A stretch of DNA of 64,000 nucleotides, taken from the NCBI RefSeq assembly GCF_029227915.1, contig NC_079881.1, forward strand, positions 744,001 to 808,000, in the 5' to 3' direction. The stretch is from Hydractinia symbiolongicarpus. Lineage: Eukaryota > Cnidaria > Hydrozoa > Anthoathecata > Hydractiniidae. The translations under genes and the position numbers were made by a program. The notes beneath the pieces were generated by a model. The model did no database searches, had not been told where the DNA came from, and saw only the letters and a program-made list of their open reading frames with translations. Shown here in pieces: positions 12,288-24,323 of this stretch (position 1 is the stretch's first letter; each line of letters opens with the position of its first letter).

Positions 12288-13505
12288 TCGTTTTGGAAAT
12301 GAGTTTACTCCCTGGGTACTTTCTTTGTATACTTTTGACTATACGGGCCGAGTCCGGGATTTACGGGAAATGGCGGGTTTTCGTTTGCCGGCGATTAAAC
12401 TCCTTTTATTCAGCGTCTCATCAAAAAAGAAAACATTTTTGAAAACTACAAGTCTCATGCGCTTTAGTGATGATAAGATAATCCAAAAAATCGTTTTGGA
12501 AATGAGTTTACTCACAGGGTACTTTCTTTGTATACATTCGACTATACGGGCCAAGCTCGGGATTTACGGGAAATCGCGGAATTTCGTTTGCCGGCGATTA
12601 AACCACTTTCACTAAGCGTCTCATCAAAAATGAAAACATTTCTAAAAACTACAAGTCTCATGCGTTTTAGTGGTGAAAAAATAATTTGAAAAATCGTTCG
12701 GGAAATGAGTTTACTCCCTGGGTACTTTCTTTGTATACTTTTGACTATACGGGCCGAGTCCGGAGTTTACGGGAAATGGCGGGTTTTCGTTTGCCGGCGA
12801 TTAAACTCCTTTTATTCAGCGTCTCATCAAAAAAGAAAACATTTTTGGAAACTACAAGTCTCATGCGCTTTAGTGATGATAAGATAATCCAAAAAATCGT
12901 TTTGGAAATGCGTTTACTCACAGGGTACTTTCTTTGTATACATTCGACTATACGGGCCAAGCCCGGCATTTACGGGAAATCGCGGAATTTCGTTTGCCGG
13001 CGATTAAACCACTTTCACTAAGCGTCTCATCAAAAATGAAAACATTTCTAAAAACTACAAGTCTCATGCGTTTTAGTGGTGAAAAAATAATTTAAAAAAT
13101 CGTTCGGGAAATGAGTTTACTCCCTGGGTACTTTCTTTGTATACTTTTGACTATACGGGCCGAGTCCGGGGTTTACGGGAAATGGCGGGTTTTCGTTTGC
13201 CGGCGATTAAACTCCTTTTATTCAGCGTCTCATCAAAAAAGAAAACATTTTTGAAAACTACAAGTCTCATGCGCTTTAGTGATGATAAGATAATCCAAAA
13301 AATCGTTTTGGAAATGAGTTTACTCAAAGAGTACTTTCTTTGTATACATTCGACTATACGGGCCAAGCCCAGGATTTAAGGGAAATCGCGGAATTTCGTT
13401 TGCCGGCGATTAAACCACTTTCACTAAGCGTCTCATCAAAAATGAAAACATTTCTTAAAAATTACAAGTCTCATGCGTTTTAGTGGTGAAAAAATAATTT
13501 AAAAA
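12288..13505 (+). repeat. Dimeric HOR, 406 bp, three units
   Basis: Monomer X ends with the rare TGATGATAAGATAATCC and has AAAAAAGAAAACATT; monomer Y has class A markers and GCGGAATTTCG. X and Y alternate three times: the X marker starts at 12,468, 12,874 and 13,280, exactly 406 bp apart. Several overlapping open frames on both strands here are shadows of the repeat. Confidence 0.85.
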
Positions 13506-14518
13506 ATCGTTCGGGAAATGAGTTTACTCCCTGGGTACTTTCTTTGTATACTTTTGACTATACGGGCCGAGTCGGAGATTTACGGGAAGTCTCGAATTTT
13601 CGTTTGCCGGCGATTAAACTTCTTTTATTCAGCGTCTCATCAAAAATGAAAACATTTTTGAAAACTACAAGTCTCATGGGCTTTAGTGGTTAAAAATAAT
13701 TTAAAAAATCGTTCGGGAAATGAGTTTACTCCCTGGGTACTTTCTTTGTATACTTTTGACTATACGGGCCGAGTCCGGGATTTATGGGAAGTCGCGGGTT
13801 TCGTTTGCCGACGATTAAACCACTTTCATCAAGCGTCTCATCAAAAATGAAAACATTTCTGAAAACTACAAGTCTCATGCGCTTTAGTGATGATAAGATA
13901 ATCCAAAAAATCGTTTTGGAAATGAGTTTACTCACAGAGTACTTTCTTTGTATACATTCGACTATACGGGCCAAGCCCAGGATTTAAGGGAAATCGCGGA
14001 ATTTCGTTTGCCGGCGATTAAACCACTTTCACTAAGCGTCTCATCAAAAATGAAAACATTTCTTAAAAATTACAAGTCTCATGCGTTTTAGTGGTGAAAA
14101 AATAATTTAAAAAATCGTTCGGGAAATGAGTTTACTCCCTGGGTACTTTCTTTGTATACTTTTGACTATACGGGCCGAGTCGGAGATTTACGGGAAGTCT
14201 CGGGTTTTCGTTTGCCGGCGATTAAACTTCTTTTATTCAGCGTCTCATCAAAAATGAAAACATTTTTGAAAACTACAAGTCTCATGGGCTTTAGTGGTTA
14301 AAAATAATTTAAAAAATCGTTCGGGAAATGAGTTTACTCCCTGGGTACTTTCTTTGTATACTTTTGACTATACGGGCCGAGTCCGGGATTTATGGGAAGT
14401 CGCGGGTTTCGTTTGCCGACGATTAAACCACTTTCATCAAGCGTCTCATCAAAAATGAAAACATTTCTGAAAACTACAAGTCTCATGCGTTTTAGTGATG
14501 ATAAAATAATTTAAAAAA
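13303..14518 (+). repeat. Trimeric HOR, 608 bp, two units
   Basis: The variant AGGATTTAAG occurs at 13,371 and 13,979, 608 bp apart, with the same two following monomers (CGAGTCGGAG, then GATTTATGGG with GCCGACG). The first trimer ends in the TGATGATAAGATAATCC form; the second ends in a hybrid TGATGATAAAATAATTT. That marks a crossover between this unit and an ordinary monomer. Confidence 0.8.
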
Positions 14519-17500
14519 TCGTTCGGGAAATGAGTTTACTCCCTGGGTACTTTCTTTGTATACTTTTGACTATACGGGCCGAGTCCGGGATTTACGGGAA
14601 GTCGCGGGTTTTCGTTTGCCGGCGATTAAACCACTTTCATTAAGCGTCTCATCAAAAATGAAAACATTTCTAAAAACTACAAGTCTCATGCGTTTTAGTG
14701 GTGAAAAAATAATTTAAAAAATCGTTCGGGAAATGAGTTTACTCCCTGGGTACCTTCTTTGTATACATTCGACTATACGGGCCAAGCCCAGGATTTACGG
14801 GAAATCGCGGAATTTCGTTTGCCGGCGATTAAACCACTTTCACTAAGCGTCTCATCAAAAATGAAAACATTTCTAAAAACTACAAGTCTCATGCGTTTTA
14901 GTGGTGAAAAAATAATTTAAAAAATCGTTCGGGAAATGAGTTTACTCCCTGGGTACTTTCTTTGTATACTTTTGACTATACGGGCCGAGTCGGAGACTTA
15001 CGGGAAGGCGCGGGTTTTCGTTTGCCGGCGATTAAACTTCTTTTATTCAGCGTCTCATCAAAAATGAAAACATTTTTGAAAACTACAAGTCTCATGGGCT
15101 TTAGTGGTTAAAAATAATTTAAAAAATCGTTCGGGAAATGAGTTTACTCCCTGGGTACTTTCTTTGTATACATTCGACTATACGGGCCAAGCCCGGGATG
15201 TACGGGAAATGGCGGGTTTCGTTTGCCGGCGATTAAACCACTTTCATCAAGCGTCTCATCAAAAATGAAAACATTTCTGAAAACTACAAGTCTCATGCGT
15301 TTTAGTGATGAAAAAATAATTTAAAAAATCGTTCGGGAAATGAGTTTACTCACAGGGTACTTTCTTTGTATACATTCGACTATACGGGCCAATCCCGGGA
15401 TTTATGGGAAATCGCGGGTTTTCGTTTGCCGGCGATTAAACTTCTTTTATTCAGCGTCTCATCAAAAATGAAAACATTTTTGAAAACTACAAGTCTCATG
15501 GGCTTTAGTGGTTAAAAATAATTTAAAAAATCGTTCGGGAAATGAGTTTACTCCCTGGGTACTTTCTTTGTATACATTCGACTATACGGGCCAAGCCCGG
15601 GATGTACGGGAAATCGCGGGTTTCGTTTGCCGGCGATTAAACCACTTTCATCAAGCGTCTCATCAAAAATGAAAGCAAATCTGAAAACTACAAGTCTCAT
15701 GCGTTTTAGTGATGAAAAAATAATTTAAAAAATCGTTCGGGAAATGAGTTTACTCCCTGGGTACTTTCTTTGTATACTTTTGACTATACGAGCCGAGTCC
15801 GGGATTTACGGGAAGTCGCGGGTTTCGTTTGCCGACGATTAAACCACTTTCATCAAGCGTCTCATCAAAAATGAAAACATTTCTGAAAACTACAAGTCTC
15901 ATGCGTTTTAGTGACGAAAAAATAATTTAAAAAATCGTTCGAAAAATGAGTTTACTCCCTGGGTACTTTCTTTGTATACTTTTGACTATACGGGCCGAGT
16001 CCGGGATTTACGGGAAGTCGCGGGTTTTCGTTTGCCGGCGATTAAACTTCTTTTATTCAGCGTCTCATCAAAAGTGAAAACATTTTTGAAAACTACAAGT
16101 CTCATGGGCTTTAGTGGTTAAAAATAATTTAAAAAATCGTTCGGGAAATGAGTTTACTCCCTGGGTACTTTCTTTGTATACATTCGACTATACGGGCCAA
16201 GCCCGGGATGTACGGGAAATCGCGGGTTTCGTTTGCCGGCGATTAAAACACTTTCATCAAGCGTCTCATCAAAAATGAAAACATTTCTGAAAACTACAAG
16301 TCTCATGCGTTTTAGTGATGAAAAAATAATTTAAAAAATCGTTCGGGAAATGAGTTTACTCCCTGGGTACTTTCTTTGTATACTTTTGACTATACGGGCC
16401 GAGTCCGGGATTTACGGAAAGTCGCGGGTTTCGTTTGCCGACGATTAAACCACTTTCATCAAGCGTCTCATCAAAAATGAAAACATTTCTGAAAACTACA
16501 AGTCTCATGCGTTTTAGTGATGAAAAAATAATTTAAAAAATCGTTCGGGAAATGAGTTTACTCCCTGGGTACTTTCTTTGTATACTTTTGACTATACGGG
16601 CCGAGTCCGGGATTTACGGGAAGTCGCGGGTTTCGTTTGCCGACGATCAAACCACTTTCATCAAGCGTCTCATCAAAAATGAAAACATTTCTGAAAACTA
16701 CAAGTCTCATGCGTTTTAGTGATGAAAAAATAATTTAAAAAATCGTTCGGGAAATGAGTTTACTCCCTGGGTACTTTCTTTGTATACTTTTGACTATACG
16801 GGCCGAGTCCGGGATTTACGCGAAGTCGCGGGTTTTCGTTTGCCGGCGATTAAACCACTTTCCTTAAGCGTCTCATCAAAAATGAAAACATTTCTGAAAA
16901 CTACAAGTCTCATGCGTTTTAGTGGTGAAAAAATAATTTAAAAAATCGTTCGGGAAATGAGTTTACTCCCTGGGTACCTTCTTTGTATACATTCGACTAT
17001 ACGGGCCAAGCCCAGGATTTACGGGAAATCGCGGAATTTCGTTTGCCGGCGATTAAACCACTTTCACTAAGCGTCTCATCAAAAATGAAAACATTTCTAA
17101 AAACTACAAGTCTCATGCGTTTTAGTGGTGAAAAAATAATTTAAAAAATCGTTCGGGAAATGAGTTTACTCCCTGGGTACTTTCTTTGTATACTTTTGAC
17201 TATACGGGCCGAGTCAGAGATTTACGGGAAGGCGCGGGTTTTCGTTTGCCGGCGATTAAACTTCTTTTATTCAGCGTCTCATCAAAAATGAAAACATTTT
17301 TGAAAACTACAAGTCTCATGGGCTTTAGTGGTTAAAAATAATTTAAAAAATCGTTCGGGAAATGAGTTTACTCCCTGGGTACTTTCTTTGTATACATTCG
17401 ACTATACGGGCCAAGCCCGGGATGTACGGGAAATCGCGGGTTTCGTTTGCCGGCGATTAAACCACTTTCATCAAGCGTCTCATCAAAAATGAAAACATTT

Positions 17501-18804
17501 CTGAAAACTACAAGTCTCATGCGTTTTAGTGATGAAAAAATAATTTAAAAAATGGTTCGGGAAATGAGTTTACTCCCTGGGTACTTTCTTTGTATACTTT
17601 TGACTATACGGGCCGAGTCCGGGATTTACGGAAAGTCGCGCGTTTCGTTTGCCGACGATTAAACCACTTTCATCAAGCGTCTCATCAAAAATGAAAACAT
17701 TTCTGAAAACTACAAGTCTCATGCGTTTTAGTGATGAAAAAATAATTTAAAAAATCGTTCGGGAAATGAGTTTACTCCCTGGGTACTTTCTTTGTTTACT
17801 TTTGACTATACGGGCCGAGTCCGGGATTTACGGGAAGTCGCGGGTTTTCGTTTGCCGGCGATTAAACTTCTTTTATTCAGCGTCTCATCAAAAGTGAAAA
17901 CATTTTTGAAAACTACAAGTCTCATGCGTTTTAGTGGTGAAAAGACAATTTAAAAAATCGTTTTGGAAATGAGTTTACTCACAGGGTACTTTCTTTGTAT
18001 ACATTCGACTATACGGGCCAATCCCGGGATTTATGGGAAATCGCGGGTTTTCGTTTGCCGGCGATTAAACTTCTTTTATTCAGCGTCTCATCAAAAATGA
18101 AAACATTTTTGAAAACTACAAGTCTCATGGGCTTTAGTGGTTAAAAATAATTTAAAAAATCGTTCGGGAAATGAGTTTACTCCCTGGGTACTTTCTTTGT
18201 ATACATTCGACTATACGGGCCAAGCCCGGGATGTACGGGAAATCGCGGGTTTCGTTTGCCGGCGATTAAACCACTTTCATCAAGCGTCTCATCAAAAATG
18301 AAAACAAATCTGAAAACTACAAGTCTCATGCGTTTTAGTGATGAAAAAGTAATTTAAAAAATCGTTCGGGAAATGAGTTTACTCCCTGGGTACTTTCTTT
18401 GTATACTTTTGACTATACGGGCCGAGTCCGGGATTTACGGGAAGTCGCGGGTTTCGTTTGCCGACGATTAAACCACTTTCATCAAGCGTCTCATCAAAAA
18501 TGAAAACATTTCTGAAAACTACAAGTCTCATGCGTTTTAGTGATGAAAAAATAATTTAAAAAATCGTTCGAAAAATGAGTTTACTCCCTGGGTACTTTCT
18601 TTGCATACTTTTGACTATACGGGCCGAGTCCGGGATTTACGGGAAGTCGCGGGTTTTCGTTTGCCGGCGATTAAACTTCTTTTATTCAGCGTCTCATCAA
18701 AAGTGAAAACATTTTTGAAAACTACAAGTCTCATGGGCTTTAGTGGTTAAAAATAATTTAAAAAATCGTTCGGGAAATGAGTTTACTCCCTGGGTACTTT
18801 CTTT

Positions 18805-18834
18805 GTATACATTCGACTATACGGGCCAAGCCCG
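18805..18834 (+). repeat. Paired dyads in a class A monomer (representative)
   Basis: GTATA at 18,805-18,809 and TATAC at 18,818-18,822 are inverted copies around eight bases. CGGGC at 18,822-18,826 and GCCCG at 18,830-18,834 are inverted copies around CAA. The first dyad is also present in class B. The second is perfect in class A (CAAGCCCGGG); in class B (CGAGTCCGGG) one pair becomes G-T. Short dyads of this sort are known to be common in centromeric satellites; function here is inference. Confidence 0.6.
18811..18826 (+). promoter_or_regulatory. CENP-B-box-like motif, one spacer base short (representative)
   Basis: The known CENP-B box core is TTCG, four bases, A, two bases, CGGG. Here TTCG (18,812-18,815), three bases, A (18,819), two bases and CGGG (18,822-18,825) are all present with one base missing from the first spacer. 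The motif recurs in class A monomers that have ATTCGAC; the left arm shows it in reverse (for example 491-505). Class B has TTTTGAC and lacks it. Binding is not shown, and the spacing defect may abolish it. Confidence 0.3.
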
Positions 18835-19140
18835 GGATGTACGGGAAATCGCGGGTTTCGTTTGCCGGCGATTAAAACACTTTCATCAAGCGTCTCATCA
18901 AAAATGAAAACATTTCTGAAAACTACAAGTCTCATGCGTTTTAGTGATGAAAAAATAATTTAAAAAATCGTTCGGGAAATGAGTTTACTCCCTGGGTACT
19001 TTCTTTGTATACTTTTGACTATACGGGCCGAGTCCGGGATTTACGGAAAGTCGCGGGTTTCGTTTGCCGACGATTAAACCACTTTCATCAAGCGTCTCAT
19101 CAAAAATGAAAACATTTCTGAAAACTACAAGTCTCATGCG

Positions 19141-21289
19141 TTTTAGTGATGAAAAAATAATTTAAAAAATCGTTTGGGAAATGAGTTTACTCCCTGGGTA
19201 CTTTCTTTGTATACTTTTGACTATACGGGCCGAGTCCGGGATTTACGGGAAGTCGCGGGTTTTCGTTTGCCGGCGATTAAACTTCTTTTATTCAGCGTCT
19301 CATCAAAAGTGAAAACATTTTTGAAAACTACAAGTCTCATGCGTTTTAGTGGTGAAAAGACAATTTAAAAAATCGTTTTGGAAATGAATTTACTCACAGG
19401 GTACTTTCTTTGTATACATTCGACTATACGGGCCAATCCCGGGATTTATGGGAAATCGCGGGTTTTCGTTTGCCGGCGATTAAACTTCTTTTATTCAGCG
19501 TCTCATCAAAAATGAAAACATTTTTGAAAACTACAAGTCTCATGGGCTTTAGTGGTTAAAAATAATTTAAAAAATCGTTCGGGAAATGAGTTTACTCCCT
19601 GGGTACTTTGTTTGTATACATTCGACTATACAGGCCAAGCCCGGGATGTACGGGAAATCGCGGGTTTCGTTTGCCGGCGATTAAACCACTTTCATCAAGC
19701 GTCTCATCAAAAATGAAAACATTTCTGAAAACTACAAGTCTCATGCGTTTTAGTGATGAAAAAATAATTTAAAAAATCGTTCGGGAAATGAGTTTACTCC
19801 CTGGGTACTTTCTTTGTATACTTTTGACTATACGGGCCGAGTCCGGGATTTACGGGAAGTCGCGGGTTTTCGTTTGCCGGCGATTAAACTTCTTTTATTC
19901 AGCGTCTCATCAAAAGTGAAAACATTTTTGAAAACTACAAGTCTCATGCGTTTTAGTGGTGAAAAGACAATTTAAAAAATCGTTTTTGAAATGAGTTTAC
20001 TCACAGGGTACTTTCTTTGTATACATTCGACTATACGGGCCAATCCCGGGATTTATGGGAAATCGCGGGTTTTCGTTTGCCGGCGATTAAACCACTTTCA
20101 TTAAGCGTCTCATCAAAAATGAAAACATTTCTGAAAACTACAAGTCTCATGCGTTTTAGTGGTGAAAAAATAATTTAAAAAATCGTTCGGGAAATGAGTT
20201 TACTGCCTGGGTACCTTCTTTGTATACTTTTGACTATACGGACCGAGTCCGGGATTTACGGGAAATCGCGGGTTTTCGTTTGCCGGCGATTAAACTTATT
20301 TTTTTCAGCGTCTCATCAAAAATGAAAACATTTTTAAAAACTACAAGTCTCATGGGCTTTAGTGGTGAAATAATGATTTAAAAAATCGTTCGGGAAATGC
20401 GTTTACTCCCTGGGTACTTTCTTTGTATACTTTTGAATATACAGCCGAGTCGGGGATTTTCCGGGAAGTTGCGGGTTTTCGTTTGCCGGCGATTAAACTT
20501 CTTTTATTCAGCGTGTCATCAAAAGTGAAAACATTTTTAAAAACTACAAGTCTCATGGGCTTTAGTGGTTAAATAATAATTTAAAAAATCGTTTGCGAAT
20601 TCAGTTTACTCCCTGGATACTTTCTTTGTATACATTCGACTATACGGGCCAAGCCCGGGATGTACGGGAAATCGCGGGTTTTCGTTTGCCGGCGATTAAA
20701 CCACTTTCATTAGGCGTCTCATCAAAAATGAAAACATTTGTGAAAATTACAAGTCTCATGCGTTTTAGTGATGAAAAAATAATTTAAAAAATCGTTCGGG
20801 AAATGAGTTTACTCCCTGGGTACTTTCTTTGTATACTTTTGACTATACGGGCCGAGTCCGGGATTTACGGGAAGTCGCAGGTTTTCGTTTGCCGGCGATT
20901 AAACTTCTTTTATTCAGCGTCTCATCAAAAATGAAAAAATTTTTAAAAACTACAAGTCTCATGGGCTTTAGTGGTGAAATAATAATTTAAAAAATCGTTC
21001 GGGAAATTAGTTTACTCCCAGGGTACTTTCTTTGTATACTTTTGACTATACGGGCCGAGTTCAGGATTTACGGGAAATCGCAGGTTTTTGTTTGCCGGCG
21101 ATTAAACATCTTTTATTCAGCGTCTCATCAAAAATGAAAACATTTTTGTAAACTACAAGTCTCATGCGTTTTAGTGGTGAAAAAATAATTTAAAGAATCG
21201 TTCGGGAAATGAGTTTACTCCCTGGGTACTTTCTTTGTATACTTTTGACTATACGGGCCGAGTCGGAGATTTACGGGAAGTCGCGGGTT
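19141..21289 (+). repeat. Mixed monomers including founder-like types of later blocks
   Basis: The first half continues the types seen before 19 kb. At 20,359-21,170 a distinct run appears: a monomer with AATATACAGCCGAG and GATTTTCCGGG, then one with TTTGCGAATTCAG, then types with AAAAAATTTTTAAAAAC and GAGTTCAGG. The same run in the same order recurs near 32.9-33.7 kb. No internal unit repeats here. Confidence 0.72.
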
Positions 21290-24200
21290 TTCGTTTGCCG
21301 GCGATTAAACTTCTTTTATTCAGCGTCTCATCAAAAATGAAAACATTTTTGAAAACTACAAGTCTCATGGGCTTTAGTGGTTAAAAATAATTTAAAAAAT
21401 CGTTCGGGAAATGAGTTTACTCCCTGGGTACTTTCTTTGTATACATTCGACTATACGGGCCAAGCCCGGGATGTACGGGAAATCGCGGGTTTCGTTTGCC
21501 GGCGATTAAACCACTTTCATCAAGCGTCTCATCAAAAATGAAAACATTTCTAAAAACTACAAGTCTCATGCGTTTTAGTGATGAAAAAATAATTTAAAAA
21601 ATCGTTCGGGAAATGAGTTTACTCCCTGGGTACTTTCTTTGTATACTTTTGACTATACGGGCCGAGTCCGGGATTTACGGGAAGTCGCGGGTTTCGTTTG
21701 CCGACGATTAAACCACTTTCATCAAGCGTCTCATCAAAAATGAAAACATTTCTGAAAACTACAAGTCTCATGCGTTTTAGTGATGAAAAAATAATTTAAA
21801 AAATCGTTCAGGAAATGAGTTTACTCCCTGGGTACTTTCTTTGTATACTTTTGACTATACGGGCCGAGTCCGGGATTTACGGGAAGTCGCGGGTTTTCGT
21901 TTGCCGGCGATTAAACTTCTTTTATTCAGCGTCTCATCAAAAGTGAAAACATTTTTGAAAACTACAAGTCTCATGCGTTTTAGTGGTGAAAAGACAATTT
22001 AAAAAATCGTTTTGGAAATGAGTTTACTCACAGGGTACTTTCTTTGTATACATTCGACTATACGGGCCAATCCCGGGATTTATGGGAAATCGCGGGTTTT
22101 CGTTTTCCGGCGATTAAACCACTTTCATTAAGCGTCTCATCAAAAATGAAAACATTTCTGAAAACTACAAGTCTCATGCGTTTTAGTGGTGAAAAAATAA
22201 TTTAAAAAATCGTTCGGGAAATGAGTTTACTCCCTGGGTACCTTCTTTGTATACATTCGACTATACGGGCCGAGTCGGAGATTTACGGGAAGTCGCGGGT
22301 TTTCGTTTGCCGGCGATTAAACTTCTTTTATTCAGCGTCTCATCAAAAATGAAAACATTTTTGAAAACTACAAGTCTCATGGGCTTTAGTGGTTAAAAAT
22401 AATTTAAAAAATCGTTCGGGAAATGAGTTTACTCCCTGGGTACTTTCTTTGTATACATTCGACTATACGGGCCAAGCCCGGGATGTACGGGAAATCGCGG
22501 GTTTCGTTTGCCGGCGATTAAACCACTTTCATCAAGCGTCTCATCAAAAATGAAAACATTTCTGAAAACTACAAGTCTCATGCGTTTTAGTGATGAAGAA
22601 ATAATTTAAAAAATCGTTCGGGAAATGAGTTTACTCCCTGGGTACTTTCTTTGTATACTTTTGACTATACGGGCCGAGTCCGGGATTTACGGAAAGTCGC
22701 GGGTTTCGTTTGCCGACGATTAAACCACTTTCATCAAGCGTCTCATCAAAAATGAAAACATTTCTGAAAACTACAAGTCTCATGCGTTTTAGTGATGAAA
22801 AAATAATTTAAAAAATCGTTCGGGAAATGAGTTTACTCCCTGGGTACTTTCTTTGTATACTTTTGACTATACGGGCCGAGTCCGGGATTTACGGGAAGTC
22901 GCGGGTTTTCGTTTGCCGGCGATTAAACTTCTTTTATTCAGCGTCTCATCAAAAGTGAAAACATTTTTGAAAACTACAAGTCTCATGCGTTTTAGTGGTG
23001 AAAAGACAATTTAAAAAATCGTTTTGGAAATGAGTTTACTCACAGGGTACTTTCTTTGTATACATTCGACTATACGGGCCAATCCCGGGATTTATGGGAA
23101 ATCGCGGGTTTTCGTTTGCCGGCGATTAAACTTCTTTTATTCAGCGTCTCATCAAAAATGAAAACATTTTTGAAAACTACAAGTCTCGTGGGCTTTAGTG
23201 GTTAAAAATAATTTAAAAAATCGTTCGGGAAATGAGTTTACTCCCTGGGTACTTTCTTTGTATACATTCGACTATACGGGCCAAGCCCGGGATGTACGGG
23301 AAATCGCGGGTTTCGTTTGCCGGCGATTAAACCACTTTCATCAAGCGTCTCATCAAAAATGAAAACAAATCTGAAAACTACAAGTCTCATGCGTTTTAGT
23401 GATGAAAAAATAATTTAAAAAATCGTTCGGGAAATGGGTTTACTCCCTGGGTACTTTCTTTGTATACTTTTGACTATACGGGCCGAGTCCGGGATTTACG
23501 GGAAGTCGCGGGTTTCGTTTGCCGACGATTAAACCACTTTCATCAAGCGTCTCATCAAAAATGAAAACATTTCTGAAAACTACAAGTCTCATGCGTTTTA
23601 GTGATGAAAAAATAATTTAAAAAATCGTTCGGGAAATGAGTTTACTCCCTGGGTACTTTCTTTGTATACTTTTGACTATACGGGCCGAGTCGGAGATTTA
23701 CGGGAAGTCGCGGTTTTTCGTTTGCCGGCGATTAAACTTCTTTTATTCAGCGTCTCATCAAAAATGAAAACATTTTTAAAAACTACAAGTCTCATGGGCT
23801 TTAGTGGTTAAATAATAATTTAAAAAATCGTTCGGAAATGAGTTTACTTCCTGGGTACTTTCTTTGTATACATTCGACTATACGGGCCAAGCCCGGGATG
23901 TACGGGAAATCGCGGGTTTCGTTTGCCGGCGATTAAACCACTTCCATTAATCGTGTCATCAAAAATGAAAACATTTCTGAAAACTACAAGTCTCATGCGT
24001 TTTAGTGTTGAAAAAATAATTTAAAAAATCGTTCGGGAAATGTGTTTACTCCCTGGGTACTTTCTTTGTATACTTTTGACTATACGGGCCGAGTCCGGGA
24101 TTTACGGGAAGTCGCGGGTTTTCGTTTGCCGGCGATTAAACTTCTTTTATTCAGCGTCTCATGAAAAGTGAAAACATTTTTGAAAACTACAAGTCTCATG

Positions 24201-24323
24201 CGTTTTAGTGGTGAAAAGACAATTTAAAAAATCGTTTTGGAAATGAGTTTACTCACAGGGTACTTTCTTTGTATACATTCGACTATACGGGCCAATCCCG
24301 GGATTTATGGGAAATCGCGGGTT
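21290..24323 (+). repeat. 15-mer HOR, copy a (3,034 bp)
   Basis: Many private variants recur exactly 3,034 bp later: CGTTTTCCGG 22,101 to 25,135; TGATGAAGAA 22,591 to 25,625; AAGTCTCGTG 23,181 to 26,215; ATGAAAAGTG 24,161 to 27,195. The unit includes a variant monomer with TTAATCGTGTC at about 23,950. The left edge is where similarity to copy b begins. Confidence 0.88.

Larger units (their letters stand above)
14700..19140 (+). repeat. 11- to 13-mer HOR blocks (offsets 2,224 and 2,629 bp)
   Basis: Early markers repeat at 2,224 bp: GCCAAGCCCA at 14,781 and 17,005; CGGGAAGGCG at 15,001 and 17,225. Later markers repeat at 2,629 bp: GATTAAAACA at 16,241 and 18,870; the AAGCAAATCTG/AAACAAATCTG variant near 15,671 and 18,300. 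The shift of 405 bp equals two monomers present in the second copy (about 17,520-17,940) and absent from the first. CATCAAGCG class A monomers dominate. Confidence 0.78.

Noticed and set aside
18880-18905. Canonical CENP-B box at TTTCGTTTGCCGGCGA
   Set aside because: It shares TTCG with the box, but the required A is C and the CGGG position reads GCGA.
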